DNA from: Sorghum bicolor
Lineage: Eukaryota > Streptophyta > Magnoliopsida > Poales > Poaceae
DNA length: 64,000 nt
NCBI RefSeq assembly: GCF_000003195.3
Contig: NC_012873.2
Location: 65,605,615 to 65,669,614 of the forward strand
Direction: 5' to 3'
The position numbers were made by a program, and so were the translations under genes. Positions 1 through 11,894 of the stretch are shown in pieces (the stretch's first letter is position 1; the number at the start of each line of letters is the position of its first letter). Below the pieces are notes generated by a model that searched no databases, was not told where the DNA came from, and saw nothing but the letters and a program-made list of their open reading frames with translations.

Positions 1-273
1 TGCAAAGTGTATATATTATGCAAAGTGTATATCTGGTCAACACGCTCCCTAATTTATATAGTTGAGGGTGGTATTGCGATGATTCTGTTGTTTGGCTTCA
101 CTGTGATATGTTAATCTGAACATCTGAAACAATCCTGGACACCAAATTTCACCCAGTCCATTATTTCTGTACCTTTAAATATCCAAAGCTCCAATCATGC
201 ACTGATGCACACTTCGTTTCTAGGTGTTTCTTTCTCCAGTTGATTAAGATACTCATCAATTATAAAAATGCAG

Positions 274-3200
274 GTTCTTGTAACAACTTGCGTGGTGATG
301 GCTCCATTTACACCATTCTTTACTGAAGTTCTTTATCAAAATCTGCGGAAGGTGTCAAGTAAATCTGAGGAGAGCATTCACTTTTGCAAGTTCCCTTCCA
401 CAACTGGCGAGGTAATTGTTCATCTAAAACATTCCATCGTGTCTTATTGTCTTATGATTTGATTGTTTGTTGATTTTGTTACATTGCCAGAGAGATGATC
501 GTGTTGAGCAAAGTGTAAATAGGATGGTGACCATCATTGATCTTGCACGTAATATTCGTGAGCGGCATAACAAAGCTCTCAAAACACCACTCAAGTATGC
601 CTAGATTTCCTTAAAATTTTTGCATGTGTATGTTTTCTGTGATGATGTGAATCACTTTGGTAGATCATGCTTATAATATCGTCTTAATCATGAAATGTGA
701 GGAATTTTGGATGTAGTAGTGGTTCTCATAACGTTTATAATTTCAGTTGTGTTTTTGCACTCCTGTACATGTAACTTGAAGAGTTTTTGTATAAAGTATA
801 AACATCCAGACGGTTGAAGCTTTTATAATCAGATCTAAATACAGTATTTGAGTTTTATACTAAATTTTGTTTTCATGATATTTAAAATAAAAAAGGGGGA
901 AATGCATACTGCATTTTGTAGCATTCGACTGTGTCATGTGGTGACTGATTTGAGTTTCAGGGAAATGGTGGTTGTGCATCCAGACATTCAATTCCTTGAA
1001 GACATCACTGGCAAACTAGAAGAGGTTTGTTGGACTGAAGCCTGTAATCGTTGAGCTTGTTTCCATTCTGAAGTTATGGAACTGTTTTGCAGTTATCAAT
1101 CAGTCCATTCATTTTTTGTTCAAGTTTTTTCTTAGTTTTCATTAAATTTTGGATCTTCTTTGGTGGATGCTGACGACATCTACTTCATTCTGTGTAGTAT
1201 GTCATGGAGGAAGTCAATGTTAAGACTGTCACTCCATGTAATGACCCCTTGATGTATGCTTCTCTGCGAGCCGAACCCAATTTCAGGTATGATTAGTTCA
1301 ATGCACAAATATTGCAAATTTGCACCCACTGCTCAATACTTGTGGTATTTCATAGTGCACTAGGAAAAAGGCTTGGAAAAGACATGGGCAAAGTAGCAAA
1401 TGTGGTGAAGAAGATGACTCAGGAACAGATCTTAGCCTTTGAAAAATGTGGAGAGATTTCATTCTTCGGTCATTGCTTGAAGGTAGATGATATTAAGGTA
1501 ATGTTCCATATACATGCAGTCCTTGGTTTGATGGAATAACAGTTGTCAACAGCTCAACATTGGGTGACTGCATAAGCTTATGACTGGAAACTTTCCAGTG
1601 CTTGGATGCTGTTAAAAATATTTTCATCTAGCATATAGTTTTTCAGCTAGTATGATTAGAAGACTATACTCCCTCTGTCCAAGAAGGAAGAAACTTCTAG
1701 GTTTAGTGTGTTTGTGCCCTCCCTCTCATCCACTGGGCATTGAATACTTCAGTGCAACATGTTTGTATTAGACCTGAGAAGGTGTTTATTTCAGTTTTCT
1801 GCATGAACCATTTGTACAAATTTTACCTGTAGACTTTTTTATTTTTAGGTGGTCCGACAGTTCAAGCGTCCTGAAAATGTGTCAGAGAAGGAGATTGACG
1901 CTGCAGGAGATGGTTTGTCATGAATATGCTACTTTATCTTGTTAGTTTGGCTAATCTTGTCTGGTAACATCCCTATGTTGCTTTTGTTATAGGTGATGTT
2001 TTAGTCATTTTAGATCTACGAACTGACCAGTCATTGTTTGAAGCTGGAGTGGCTCGAGAGGTAGTTGACAAGTTTTCTATTTCTGTCTAAGTGTTAGCAT
2101 ATTGTTTCTGAAACATCACCAAAAAAAGTATATCTAATGTTGTCCAGGACCTCGGTTGCTTATTGATAAATATATATTTTAATATGGTTACTATATGTAT
2201 CTCTGTGCAGGTTGTGAACAGGATCCAAAAATTACGGAAGACTGCTCAGCTCAAACCTACTGATCCAGTTGATGTGTATTACGAATCTGTGGGCAATGAC
2301 AAAAACACACTGGAAGAGATTTTGAAGTCACAAGTAAGTTATAACCGGTTGATCAACACAGTTATTGTTTTGGAATATCTTTTTTCATGAAAACTACTTT
2401 ATTCTGTACAGGGTCAGTATGTTAGAGACACACTTGGTTCGCCAATCATTCCCAAGGAAATGGCACCAAGGGATGTGGTAAGTTTCGATCCTCAATCCTT
2501 CTTTTATTGCATGAGTGATCTTCAAATTCAGCTCGAATATTGCATTCTACTCAACCATTTGCACCCTTGCTATCTTCAGTTGTTCACCAGTATTTGCTTT
2601 TGGTTGTAGCTTAGTATACTGCTTTATTTAGCTAGTGGCTCGTCTTATATATTTTTTGCATGGGTCTAGAACTGGTTCAGTACCATTTGTTCTTCAATAG
2701 AATGGTACACAGCTCAGTATATTCAGGGAAAGAAAGTATACTGCGTTTGGAGATTCCTGTATTCTGATAATGTCATTTTGTTCCATGGCAATATGTCTTT
2801 TTTTTTTATTCAAGTTTCTTGTAATAATCTTCCCAAGTACAACCAAACATTTCTTTTGCTTGGCTTAACTTGCAAGTTTGACAAGCTATTTGATGGACCA
2901 ATCAAACAGGCTGTGCTTGTCTTATCTATATTTTGAGCCTGTCATTTAGAATTACATGGGCAATATTCAGAGTTTATCAAATTGGTGTTTGCAGGTAGTA
3001 CTTGGCGAGGAGTCACACAATGTACATGACATGTCATTTGTCATATGCATTGCAAGGTCCACCCCTATTCTTTCACCAGATCTTCTCCCAAATGCCTCAG
3101 GTGAATCCTGTTGAATCCATAGTACAATTGTGCATGAACTACCCATGCAGATACGCTATTTCAGTTTTGATACCGTGCGGTTCTGTGGACAATCTGTGAA

Positions 3201-3515
3201 TAATGCATGTGTGTATTCTGATGAAACCGGCAACAGCAATCATGTGGAGGCATTGAGCGTATATCTTCTGTCAAGGTCTCTTTCCAGATTGAAGGACCAG
3301 TTCGAAGCTAGAAATGGCATGGTAAGCAGTCAATGCCGTATCCTTTTTCCCTTTTCAGAAAGTGTATTCCTTGGTGGCTTGGTGCTTATAGCTTGTCTAC
3401 ATTCTTCCAGATTACAGTCGACTGCATCGAAGGTTATCCACCAATTAATTTACAGCTAGGAAAGCATGTCTTCCTAAGTGCGAGGGATTTTTATCTTGCT
3501 ACTAGTCTATCCTAG
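274..3515 (+). CDS. Cytosolic isoleucyl-tRNA synthetase, 3' part (12 exons, 5' end outside window)
   Basis: Charges tRNA-Ile with isoleucine in the cytosol. Exons read by eye: 274-411, 491-594, 961-1024, 1198-1286, 1356-1497, 1849-1912, 1993-2060, 2211-2333, 2412-2477, 2995-3100, a coding block to 3321, and 3411-3515 (stop). The product runs from the anticodon-binding region (MAPFTPFFTEVLYQNL, RNIRERHNKALKTPL) through LGKRLGKDMGKVANVVKKM and ARE-VVNRIQKLRKTAQL to the eukaryote-specific C-terminal extension (VEALSVYLLSRSLSRLKDQF). These are typical of plant and animal cytosolic IleRS, from memory of the family. All junctions are GT-AG and keep phase except 3100 to the next block. The protein stays in frame only if that block starts at 3230, where the preceding bases are CG and not AG (see findings). 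The catalytic HIGH/KMSKS domain lies upstream of the window; 1-273 reads as intron. Family assignment is strong; gene integrity is less sure. Confidence 0.9.
1669..1690. repeat. Stowaway-type MITE end (solo)
   Basis: The sequence TACTCCCTCTGTCC inside an intron of the synthetase gene matches the usual terminus of grass Stowaway elements. No matching opposite end was seen nearby, so only a remnant can be claimed. Confidence 0.3.
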
Positions 3516-4570
3516 TTTTTGTTTATGGCATCCCAATTTTCATCTGCCCCAGCTTAAGCAGCTTGGTTCCATTTAAGCATGTCACCTAATCATGTAGTCT
3601 CATTCACCAGCTGTTAAACGTGAAATCTCAATGTATGCTATAGCATGATATGCGTCTGCGCCCCTGGGCACATGTGAACTAAGGTTTTCAAATATCTGGC
3701 TATGTGTTCCCATACGCGTGGTGAATTATGAGCAGGTCATGCCACAATTGAAGTACCTGTAAGACTCTTTTCCAAAGTCTAGCTGCCGAGTTAGACGTTT
3801 GTCGCGAATTGCGTCTAAGGGATGCGTGACCTATGGGCCGCAAGGTGCTCGGCATGTCGAGTGGCCACACCTTCTATCCTTGGTGCCGTTTGCTGTCGAG
3901 GCCGGTGAATGCGCCCGGCCGGTTACACCCATGTCTAACCCGAGAGCAACCCCTTACCATCTTCGCCTAGGTCTTGTGTTTTTCTCCTCGTATGCATGGT
4001 TCATTGCTAAGGTAGATCGAGGTCTAGAGGATAGACTCGTCGTGGGCCACTGCTTTGCTATCAGTGTTTTGAGATGCTACTGCTTTGCTAGCTGTGTTTT
4101 GATATATTTTAAGAAATGCCAAGAGGCAGCAATGCAAGCAAGTTGTGTGAGACATTCTACGAATTATCTCTACTGAAATTTTTTTCCCAGGGCAATGCTA
4201 GTATGCTACGGTACTCCTTTTACTTACCAAGAGATATTATCTTAAATAAATCTGAGTTCTCAAAAAAAAAATAGATTTTTTGGATTAATTAATCTTGAAG
4301 AAGAAGAAAAAACAAAATTTGCCAAATCCCTTCAATCATGGGATACAGAAGTCACAGCCCTCCTTTACTTTATTTGCAACTTGGACCGTAGCCACTCCTC
4401 ACGTACGCATTAATTCATTAACACGAATACACACACATGCAAGTCACCTACACACTCACACATACGTACGAATCATATCCCATGCAAAATCAATGTCACA
4501 TGCAAAATTAAATTGGCACCAAACATGATGACTATACTTAATTTATTCTTTATTTAAATTGGCAGTACAG
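3516..4570. other. 3' flank of the synthetase gene; no gene seen
   Basis: The first part is presumably 3' UTR of the synthetase. The rest is AT-rich with simple CA/CACA-rich sequence near 4420-4480. A 125-codon open stretch at 3799-4176 has no recognisable domain and unremarkable composition, so I do not call it a gene. Confidence 0.4.
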
Positions 4571-4938
4571 TTATTCAGACAACATAAAAGGAGAGGAGAC
4601 AATAGTTCCCGGCGTTGATGCCGCTACCTCTTCATCATCATCTCCCCCCATTGCAGCATCATCGAAGCCACAGTACTGAGCAATAATGTCGCCATGGTCC
4701 AATTTTTCTTCTTGTTCTTCTTCACCTTTATCCATTATAATCCTGCTTTCTCCATGCTTGGTTCAACAAATATAGTTTGTATTGAAATCAGACTTTAATA
4801 AGTGCGAATGAAGAGTATACGGATAGCATATGAAACCATCCCCCTTGTTTGTCTCGGCCACACTTAAAAATAGTGCACGCCATTAACGAACTCTTCGGAG
4901 CGCTGATCGGCCTTATACATCCAATTACGTGTTACCAT
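4571..4938 (-). pseudogene. CACTA transposase N-terminal fragment (transposase-associated domain), broken
   Basis: The - strand reading begins MVTRNWMYKADQRSEEFVNG, matching the transposase-associated domain that starts plant CACTA transposases (consensus like SWMYKADRRSPEFINGVHYF, from memory). After VHYF the frame is lost, consistent with loss of one T in a T-run near 4870. The other frame then continues LSVAETNKGDGFICYPY, LHSHLLKSDF and TKHGE, with a stop where family members have Trp. An acidic stretch MDKGEEEQEEKLDHG follows and ends at a stop at 4571-4573. The catalytic domain is missing. It is flanked upstream by the GRF exon of the same element. Non-functional as it stands. Confidence 0.75.
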
Positions 4939-5178
4939 CTGCATTAAATATAACATATATATTATGAAAATCATGCACATATAGTTTCTCATCTTATTGC
5001 ACAACATGTCTAACACACATAGTTGATTAATTCAAGCAAACCTGGCTACAACAAAGACAATCGCAACTAGCACTAAAAAAACTAAAACTAAAATGCACTT
5101 AAGCAACATTAGTTCGCGTTCGATCCCAACTATAATAGACAGATCATTGATCAACATCGATGAGCTGCTTTCGCCGGC

Positions 5179-5544
5179 TCACTGCCTCATCACCTTCAGC
5201 CTCAACCGCCTATGCAAAAGATTTCTTGATGTATTGAATGTATTCTTCCTGCAGTAGCAACCTGTACATCCGCCGGTACCGTCCCACTGAAATTAGAAGA
5301 GAGAATCAAAAGTTTAAGTAACATCATTAAAAAAATAGGCGCATATATAAGCCAATGTCTCGAAATAACTCACATTACGATCCGGACACTCGTAGAATAT
5401 ACGACCCTTGTTTACTCCCTCTTTCGACACTTTGTACTCCATCACAATCTTCTGCCCACACTTGACGCAAGTAATGAGAGGGAGTTTCGGCTGGTATCGC
5501 TTTGGAACCCGTTGAGAGACCGAGAACCCGGTCACGGTTGCCAT
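5179..5544 (-). pseudogene. GRF-type zinc-finger ORF carried in the CACTA element
   Basis: Exon 1 (5374-5544) starts MATVTGFSVSQRVPKRYQPK and carries CVKCGQ, then GRIFYECPDRN, the CxC...GR-FY-C core of the plant GRF zinc finger. The usual fourth ligand and aromatic residues would lie in exon 2. A GT donor follows at 5373-5372 and a good acceptor (TTTCAG) precedes 5286. In the spliced frame exon 2 gives WDGTGGCTGCYC and a stop at 5179-5181. A neighbouring frame reads LLLQEEYIQYIKKSF, which resembles the WYWEEEYVEYLKK tail of related grass proteins, so a small indel has probably broken the ORF. Function unknown; GRF fingers are thought to bind single-stranded nucleic acid in better-studied proteins. 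Confidence 0.6.
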
Positions 5545-6139
5545 CTACTATCATACTCAATTTTTAAACAATTACAAGTTCCACATTTTCTAATAAACAA
5601 GTATGATTAAAGAAGAACCTAATAAATCCTTTATTTGTCTAGCTACTTCAACAAATTTTCTAAATTATACAATGGATATTATGTAGTAATAAAAACCTAT
5701 CAAGTGATATTAACAAACCAATTAATTTGAACTATCCAACTATCTAAGATCATTATTGCAAACTATATACATTAACTAAATTCTAATCCTCTCATGTTCT
5801 AAAAAAATATTTACAAAGATACTATAATTCATTCTTGCAAACTACATTAATACTAGGTAAACCATAAAGTATGATATATATGGATACTAATTAATAACAA
5901 GTGGATTTGAGCTAAAAATGATGGAAAAATCACAAGCCAAAAACAACGTGAAAAAGACATGGAAGGATGAAGATAGTCATCTCCAAGCACGAATAGACGA
6001 TGACGGAGTCGAAGAAGATCAACGATGGGCGCCGGAGATGAAGAACAATTAAGAACAAGTAAGATGAACAAATGCAAGTTCTAGCAAAAACAATGGTGCT
6101 CTCTGGTTTCAAATGACCCAGGCAGAGGGGAGGAGGTAG

Positions 6140-6484
6140 CCGCGGCCTATAAACCGGACCCTTTAGCATCGGTTCAAGGCATAAACCCGGTCTAAAGTTG
6201 ACCCTTTAGCACCGGTTTGTTCCTTGAACCGGTGCTAAAGGGTCTGACCTGGCCTGTGGCACAAACCGAGGCTAAAGGAAACCCTTTAACACCGGCTGGT
6301 AACACGAACTGGTGCTAAAGGGTCCCTGCTCCGACAGCATTGGTAAGTAGCCGTTGGGTAGGCCCCTTTAGAACCGGCCCGTGTTACAAACCGGTGCTAA
6401 AGGGGTCATTAGCCCCGGGCCGTAAAATGGCCGAGGCTTTTGGCGATTTTGGGCATCGACCAATGCCTCGTTCTGTACTAGTGT
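6140..6484 (-). repeat. CACTA subterminal repeat array and terminal inverted repeat
   Basis: At least six copies, in both orientations, of a short motif close to CCCTTTAGCACCGGTT lie between about 6160 and 6400. The terminal 13 bp occupy 6472-6484. Such arrays bind the element's own TNPA-type protein in known CACTA elements; that role is inferred here. Confidence 0.8.
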
Positions 6485-8824
6485 GAATTAATTCCTAGTG
6501 GAAATTGTACTAAACAATACTACCCCCTCCAATGTATTCTATCAAATGTAACTGAGCAACAAGCTTTTGTTGCTCCAATGCAATCAAGTAGGTGGAGAGT
6601 GCTTCTCCCCTCCCCCTAAAAAAACTATGGAATCTGAATTCAGACTTCCAGTCAGCTAAAATCATGCATGTCTTCTCGAGTGCTTGGTATAAAATATAGA
6701 TTTTCCTTAATGAAGCACGTGTCAGTGCACGTTTTCGAAAAAAGGTATAAAATATAGGTAAACTTTTGCATGAAATTCAGTGACAAACCTTAGCTCTAGT
6801 AAAGTAACACACCACATTTTAGTTGGGTGTATTTGTAGGAACACGATGTTGTGAGAACAAGGCTAATGAGAGCCTTGGGATGGGGTGGTGGGTGGGTGTT
6901 GAGGGAGGTGTGACTGTCAGCTCTAATAGGGTATAATGTAGTTCACCTATGGTTGTTGCACCAAACTAAGTACAGGTCCCATAAAAGCAAACCGGAAAAA
7001 GATAGGGTAATTATATTGGTGAAATAATCCTTCACATAAACACTCTAAAATAACTCTATAAATGGAGATAGGGTGTGTCGTGTTTGTTTCGAAGCTTCCA
7101 TGATAGTGCGTGTGATAGTTGTAGCGACTAGCTGTGAAATATTCTATAGCCTATAGGACTGAGAGGTATCGGGAACTAATGCTCTAGCCATGCAGACATG
7201 GACCGTGCTCAAACGTCATGTTCATGTGTTTGTTGTACATGTATTCAGCACGCAACAACCTAACAGCTCGCTGCTCCTTAACAAGTTCCCTCCTCCATGG
7301 CCCATGGGTTCAGACATGCCACTTGATTTTACACGCTGGACAAGATACCTGTCAATCTGTCATTGTGGCCGTCAAGGCGTCAACCCTCCATCATACCACG
7401 ATGGGACTGTGTTCCTTTCAGCATGAACATCGCCTGCCGCCTAGCAGCAGCAAGTCTTATCCCACCTGCAATGGCTCTCAATGCCGGATGATGCGGTTAA
7501 TTAGTGTCCATCTGGGTTGGCTTGTGGTCTTGTCCAGAAGCATCGCCCACATATTGATGGTAAACAAGTTATTCATCATGTTTCATATTAGCCCTCTGTT
7601 GTGTAGTAAATATGAACCAAATGAAATGGAACAAAGAAAGCTGGACAAAATTTAGATTATTTAGAAAGAAGAAGCAAAGAACTTAACTGTTCTCAGTCGA
7701 ACTTATCTCATTTGCCACCATGCATGTGCCTAATTCAAACTAGGCAGGATGTCATAAAGATGAAGAGGCATCATCCAAATTAGCAAGGAAAAAGGGTATG
7801 TCAATGCATTGGCATAGCAGGCGCAAGTGAATGACGAGCAACTCGTAAAGGAGGAAGATGGAATTGGGATGGATGCATGTTTTTTTTATTTTGAATGAAC
7901 GCGTGAGACCCACCACGTGTAATACTTCATGGCTTACCATACATGGCAATATAACAACTAACTTTGCCATATCCTTTTATTGGGCTTTAATTTTGGTTTC
8001 TCTGGCTTTTCAAGTGAAGCACTGTCAAACACTAGCTCATAGTTAAAACGATTCTGTAAGACAAGCTGCAGAGGGGAGAAGCCTTTTTGTATCGAGTAAG
8101 TCACATAAACGTTGCTTCTAGGCGAAACTATTTGCAAAGAAACTCTACCAAACAGGATCTAAAACTCATTTTATAGGTCCCATCTATAAGGACAATTTAT
8201 TGGTTAACCATTGTTATTGCGTTAATACTATGAAGATAGAAAATACAACTAGTTATATGGAACAATTCTTCTTCATTAATGTTTTATTGGTAAGCAAAAC
8301 TCCATTTGGAATTGAAATTAATCTTGATAACTAATTAAAGTCCCACTTTGTCTGTAGTTTCAATTATTTATTCAAAAATCTTTAGGGGTGTGGCGAGTGT
8401 GGCTAGAATAGTACTTTCTGTAGGACTTGTGTACAATACAACACGCCATGCATGTCCATAGAAAAAAATATAATGATACAATAATTTCTTGCCTTCTACT
8501 GGAGCATTTAATCAGGAGTATATAGTTTGAGAGAGAGTAGCGCACACAGATTGAATGAGGGGCCATTTGAGAGGTTATATATTGTTATGTTCGCACCAAA
8601 CCGAACCCAAAATTAATCCCGTGAAAACAAAGGCGAGACCCAAAAAATACTACTAGAGCAAGAAAGAGGGGAACCAAAAAATAACCATGTCTTTAGTGTG
8701 GTTTGAACTTTATGAGATTGTTCTGGGTGCTTGGAAAAAATAGAAAAATGTGTGTGAGAGAAAGAAGGCATGAGTGAGGTATCCATATGGTGATTTTGCA
8801 CTATGTCTATATCAAATCACTTAA
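6485..8824. other. Intergenic; includes left part of a diverged duplication
   Basis: No coding gene recognised. From about 6830 onward the sequence has patches of similarity to 13590 onward (for example CAGCTCTAATAGGG near 6920 and 13610). Open stretches at 7190-7655 lack any domain or intron signals and are treated as chance. Confidence 0.5.
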
Positions 8825-8949
8825 GCCTTGTTTGGATGTGTATATATTCATCTCAATCCATATGTGTCGGAGTGGATTGAACTTAATTCCATTTCAATTC
8901 ACACCAACACATGTGGATTAAAGTGGATACACATGTATCCAAACAAGAC
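8825..8949. mobile_element. Tourist-like MITE, 125 bp, TSD TAA
   Basis: Ends GCCTTGTTTGGATGTG and CATGTATCCAAACAAGAC form an imperfect terminal inverted repeat, and TAA flanks both sides (8822-8824, 8950-8952). The 3-bp TAA duplication fits PIF/Harbinger-type (Tourist) MITEs. Non-coding. Confidence 0.75.
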
Positions 8950-9737
8950 TAACTAAGAACAAAGCATGGGTGGGGAGGATTATAATCACATTATTTAGCG
9001 GTCAAGTGGGAATTGGGATGCAGATATATCTAATTGTTCCCTAGACCATCTAGAGTTTGGAATTAGTCCCGACCATCCAAACCTCTTAATAAACAATGCA
9101 TGTAAAGTGAAGGACAGAGTGTTATCCTTCTAATTTGACACCCAACTCAACGCCATAAGGTGTCCCGAGCCAAATGGCGATCACCTCCATATGCTGGCCA
9201 CCTTGAGTTGGAGTCTCATAGGTTCACCAGAAATTTTTGTATATACTCTTGTTGATGAATAGTTTGCAAGGGAAAAATCAGCACAAGAAGCACGCACCGC
9301 AAGGCCTGCATTTGTAGAACAGTGAGAGCTAGCCTCCAGCTCTTCTTCTGGAAAACTGCACACAACTTTGGTAAAAAGCGTGTGGCTCCAACCAAAAGTG
9401 AGTAAACCAAACAAATTAGCTAAGACGAATGATGCTTACTACATGTACAAGGAAAGAAAAAAAACAGCAGTATTGATGCAGCGTATTGAACCACGTGTTA
9501 AGTCTGAAGCATGAAGCATGCATGTGTTCGGAACTAGCTAGAGGTTGTTTGGATGATTTTAAGAGACTGCAATAAGGGCTCTCCAGTGGCCCAGAAAAGT
9601 GACTCTTCAAATAACGTCGATCCAAACCAAATCAAACGACTAGAGGAGTCGATGCATGCGTAGGTGAGAGAAAAACCGATGCAAATAGAATTGAATAATA
9701 TTTTTGCATGCTCGTTGGCTGTAGCTATGAGGACTAA

Positions 9738-9976
9738 GGCCTTGTTTAGTAAAAAAAAATTGGATTTCGGTACTGTAGCATTTTCGTTTTTATTTAACAA
9801 ACATTGTCCAATCATGGACTAACTAGGCTCAAAAGATTTATCTCGCGATTTACAGGCAAACTGTGGAATCCATTTTTGTTTTCGTCTATATTTAATACTT
9901 TATGTATATGCCATAAGATTCGATGTGACAGAAAATCTTGAAAAGTTTTTGGTTTTGGATGAACTAAACAAAGGCC
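9738..9976 (+). mobile_element. Tourist-like MITE of the GGCCTTGTTTAG family, TSD TAA
   Basis: Starts GGCCTTGTTTAG and ends CTAAACAAAGGCC; TAA lies on both sides (9735-9737, 9977-9979). The interior carries the family hallmarks ATTTTCGTTTTTATTT, AAAGATTTATCTCGCGATTTACAGG and GATTCGATGTGACAG. It is the same family that fills 47.8-52.2 kb. Confidence 0.85.
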
Positions 9977-11410
9977 TAAGGAGAACAGAATGATTGGTGC
10001 ATAGCGAGGGTTTTTTTTGTGACTTGTGCATAGCGAGTTGGTTTTTCTCCATTTGTATATTCCTATTGTGGGGCCTATATACATGCAGGGAATAGTAATT
10101 CAATAATAGAAATTTATTTTACCGACTCTTCACAATAGTACGTGGCGTTCTCTTTCCTCGTTTAGTTGACTCAAGACTGCAGATGCTCTAACTAGCATAT
10201 GTTGTAGCCATAGAAATAAATTACCCGATTCAATGTATCCTCTGAAACCTTACTTGGGGATGATTGTTGATGAGAGTGAATGAGGGTTGGTCAGAGGGTA
10301 CATGTTTCAGACCATCTATATATGTGGATATATATTTCACCAAAGTCGCCTCAAAATGGAAGAAACAATGAATTTGTGATATCTTAGTTTCGATTGTCCT
10401 CTAAAGAAAATACCGGCGGATGGAATTTAGAAATATGTGTAAACCATGAACCTTGACACCTTGTTGAGGACACTTCAGGACTGGTGGGCATTCGATAAAT
10501 GTTGTAAACCTCCACTAAAAGCATAGTTTGATGTAACCTATACTACCACAGCCTAAAACAAGGACAGTGAACTTTCTAGGACAAGCACTGGTACATTCCA
10601 TGTCATGATTTTAACAGGTGCTACTAAAAAGCTTGCCCTTTGTTGATTATTTGTGGCCTACGCAGACAGCAGCTGCCATGGATCGAAGATAGAGCTGTTC
10701 TGTAGGTTCTTGTTATATGGGGTGTCATGACTTGTTTGAGTTAGCCCATCAATAATTCTCCATGACTCTGGGGTTGATGAGATCAAGACTTCGGATCTGT
10801 GAGTCGCCTACTGACAGTTCACCATGGGCATCGCAAACCCACTATAGTCATGAAGACAAGTTATTTCTCAGAGAAATGAAAACGTGGAGCAAAATATTGG
10901 TCTAAAACCAATACAAAAGAAAAACTATATCAATACCTGTTTCACTCTGATTCTACCTGCGTCTAGATTGGTAGATCAGGTTCATGTTCTTTAGGCAATA
11001 GTAACGACTGAAAGGTGGACAAGTAGTCTCATAAATGGCTTCATGACTAGAAGTTTCATAAAGTAGCTAAATTACAATACTATTTCAGGAGAAGTTTATT
11101 TTTGGCCATTGAAGTATTGCCAGTGTTTGTTTTGGTCACTGAAATTGAAAACCGATAATCTTTCCGTTCAACTAGTGAAATCGTTCACGATTAGCCATCT
11201 AATTGCTTTGTAGGAGTTTTTCACTGATGTAGGGAATGTGTGGCAGTGGGGCTCGGTAGTTGCATCCACCTTTTCTTGTTTCTCATATCTTCTCTCTTCT
11301 CTTTTTCCTTCTATCTTCTCTCTTGCCGGTCCAAACTGCGCCGCCGCCTCCTCTAGTCCTCTAGCTTCTTCATCATTTTCCATTTCCATGTTTGGCCTCC
11401 TCCTCCCACC
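9977..11410. other. Intergenic; end of duplication copy 1, then unassigned sequence
   Basis: 10190-10900 belongs to the diverged duplication. 10900-11410 shows nothing I can name. A stretch at 11090-11240 (phrases such as TTGGTCACTGAAATTGAAAACC) reads like decayed repeat sequence of grass genomes, and a pyrimidine-rich tract follows at 11270-11330. Confidence 0.35.
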
Positions 11411-11489
11411 GTGATTTTTTTTTTATTTTAACTCTTTTTGCAAACTATTTTTTATTTTGTCATCTAATTTTTTTTAAAATCTAACTCAT

Positions 11490-11680
11490 TTGGCCGCGCC
11501 ACCATGCACGGCGCGACATTCTAACACTGTCTCGCCATGCATGATGGCGCGGCAGGGCCTGCTGACGTGTCAGCCCCTACCGCGCCACCATAGATGGTGT
11601 GGCAAGACCACGCCGTAGATCTTAGCACGGCCCTGTCGCGCCATACATGGTGGCGCGGCAGGGGCTGACAAAACACTGTG
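11490..11680. repeat. Nested palindromes within the left TIR region
   Basis: The core CGCGCCACCATGCATGGCGC is nearly self-complementary and recurs several times (11493, 11533, 11578, 11637; also 13375-13485). 11567-11670 is itself a large inverted repeat (CAGCCCCTACCGCGCCACCA against GGTGGCGCGGCAGGGGCTGA), so the single strand could fold into a long hairpin. Confidence 0.75.
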
Positions 11681-11894
11681 TGCGGCCGCTCGGACGGCCC
11701 AGTTTCTTTCGGCCGCCCCCTCCCTCCCCTCCCCTCCTCTCCTCCCCCTCATTCCCTCTCCCTCCCCACCCCCTCCTCTCTTCTCCCTTCCCACCACCTC
11801 CCCTTCATATCGGCTTCCTCGTTTTTTTGCATCGTTGGTATTCATCGTTATGCAGTATTGACTTTTTCTGTTTTTGTTCTAATAACTATTGAGA

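Larger units (their letters stand above)
4571..6484 (-). mobile_element. Truncated CACTA (En/Spm-like) transposon, one end intact
   Basis: The right end reads TTCTGTACTAGTG, which is CACTAGTACAGAA on the - strand, the classic CACTA terminus. Inside it (about 6140-6420) are inverted and direct copies of a CCCTTTAGCACCGGTT-like motif, the subterminal repeats of this superfamily. Reading leftwards on the - strand come a GRF zinc-finger exon and then the N-terminal part of a transposase. No opposite CACTA end was found before the synthetase gene, and the DDE catalytic core is absent. The element therefore looks truncated or internally deleted, and 4571 is only the last base I can assign. Confidence 0.8.
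6830..10900 (+). repeat. Diverged long duplication, copy 1
   Basis: Ordered patches here match copy 2 at 13590-15430 in the same orientation: 6910-6975 with 13600-13660, 8325-8420 with 13795-13890, 8490-8700 with 13905-14125, 9000-9190 with 14490-14680, 10190-10340 with 14815-15050, and 10370-10900 with 15090-15350. The match is patchy, with many indels, and no open frame is conserved. Copy 1 is longer partly because it took in MITEs at 8825 and 9738. Confidence 0.65.

Noticed and set aside
3799..4176. 125-codon open frame downstream of the synthetase
   Set aside because: No domain, no promoter or splice signals, composition like flanking sequence.
7190..7655. Two overlapping open frames of 78 and 145 codons
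   Set aside because: Overlap in different frames, no recognisable motif, inside the decayed duplication.
11647..11845. Proline- and serine-rich open frames on both strands
   Set aside because: Caused by a CCCTCC-type low-complexity tract within the TIR element.
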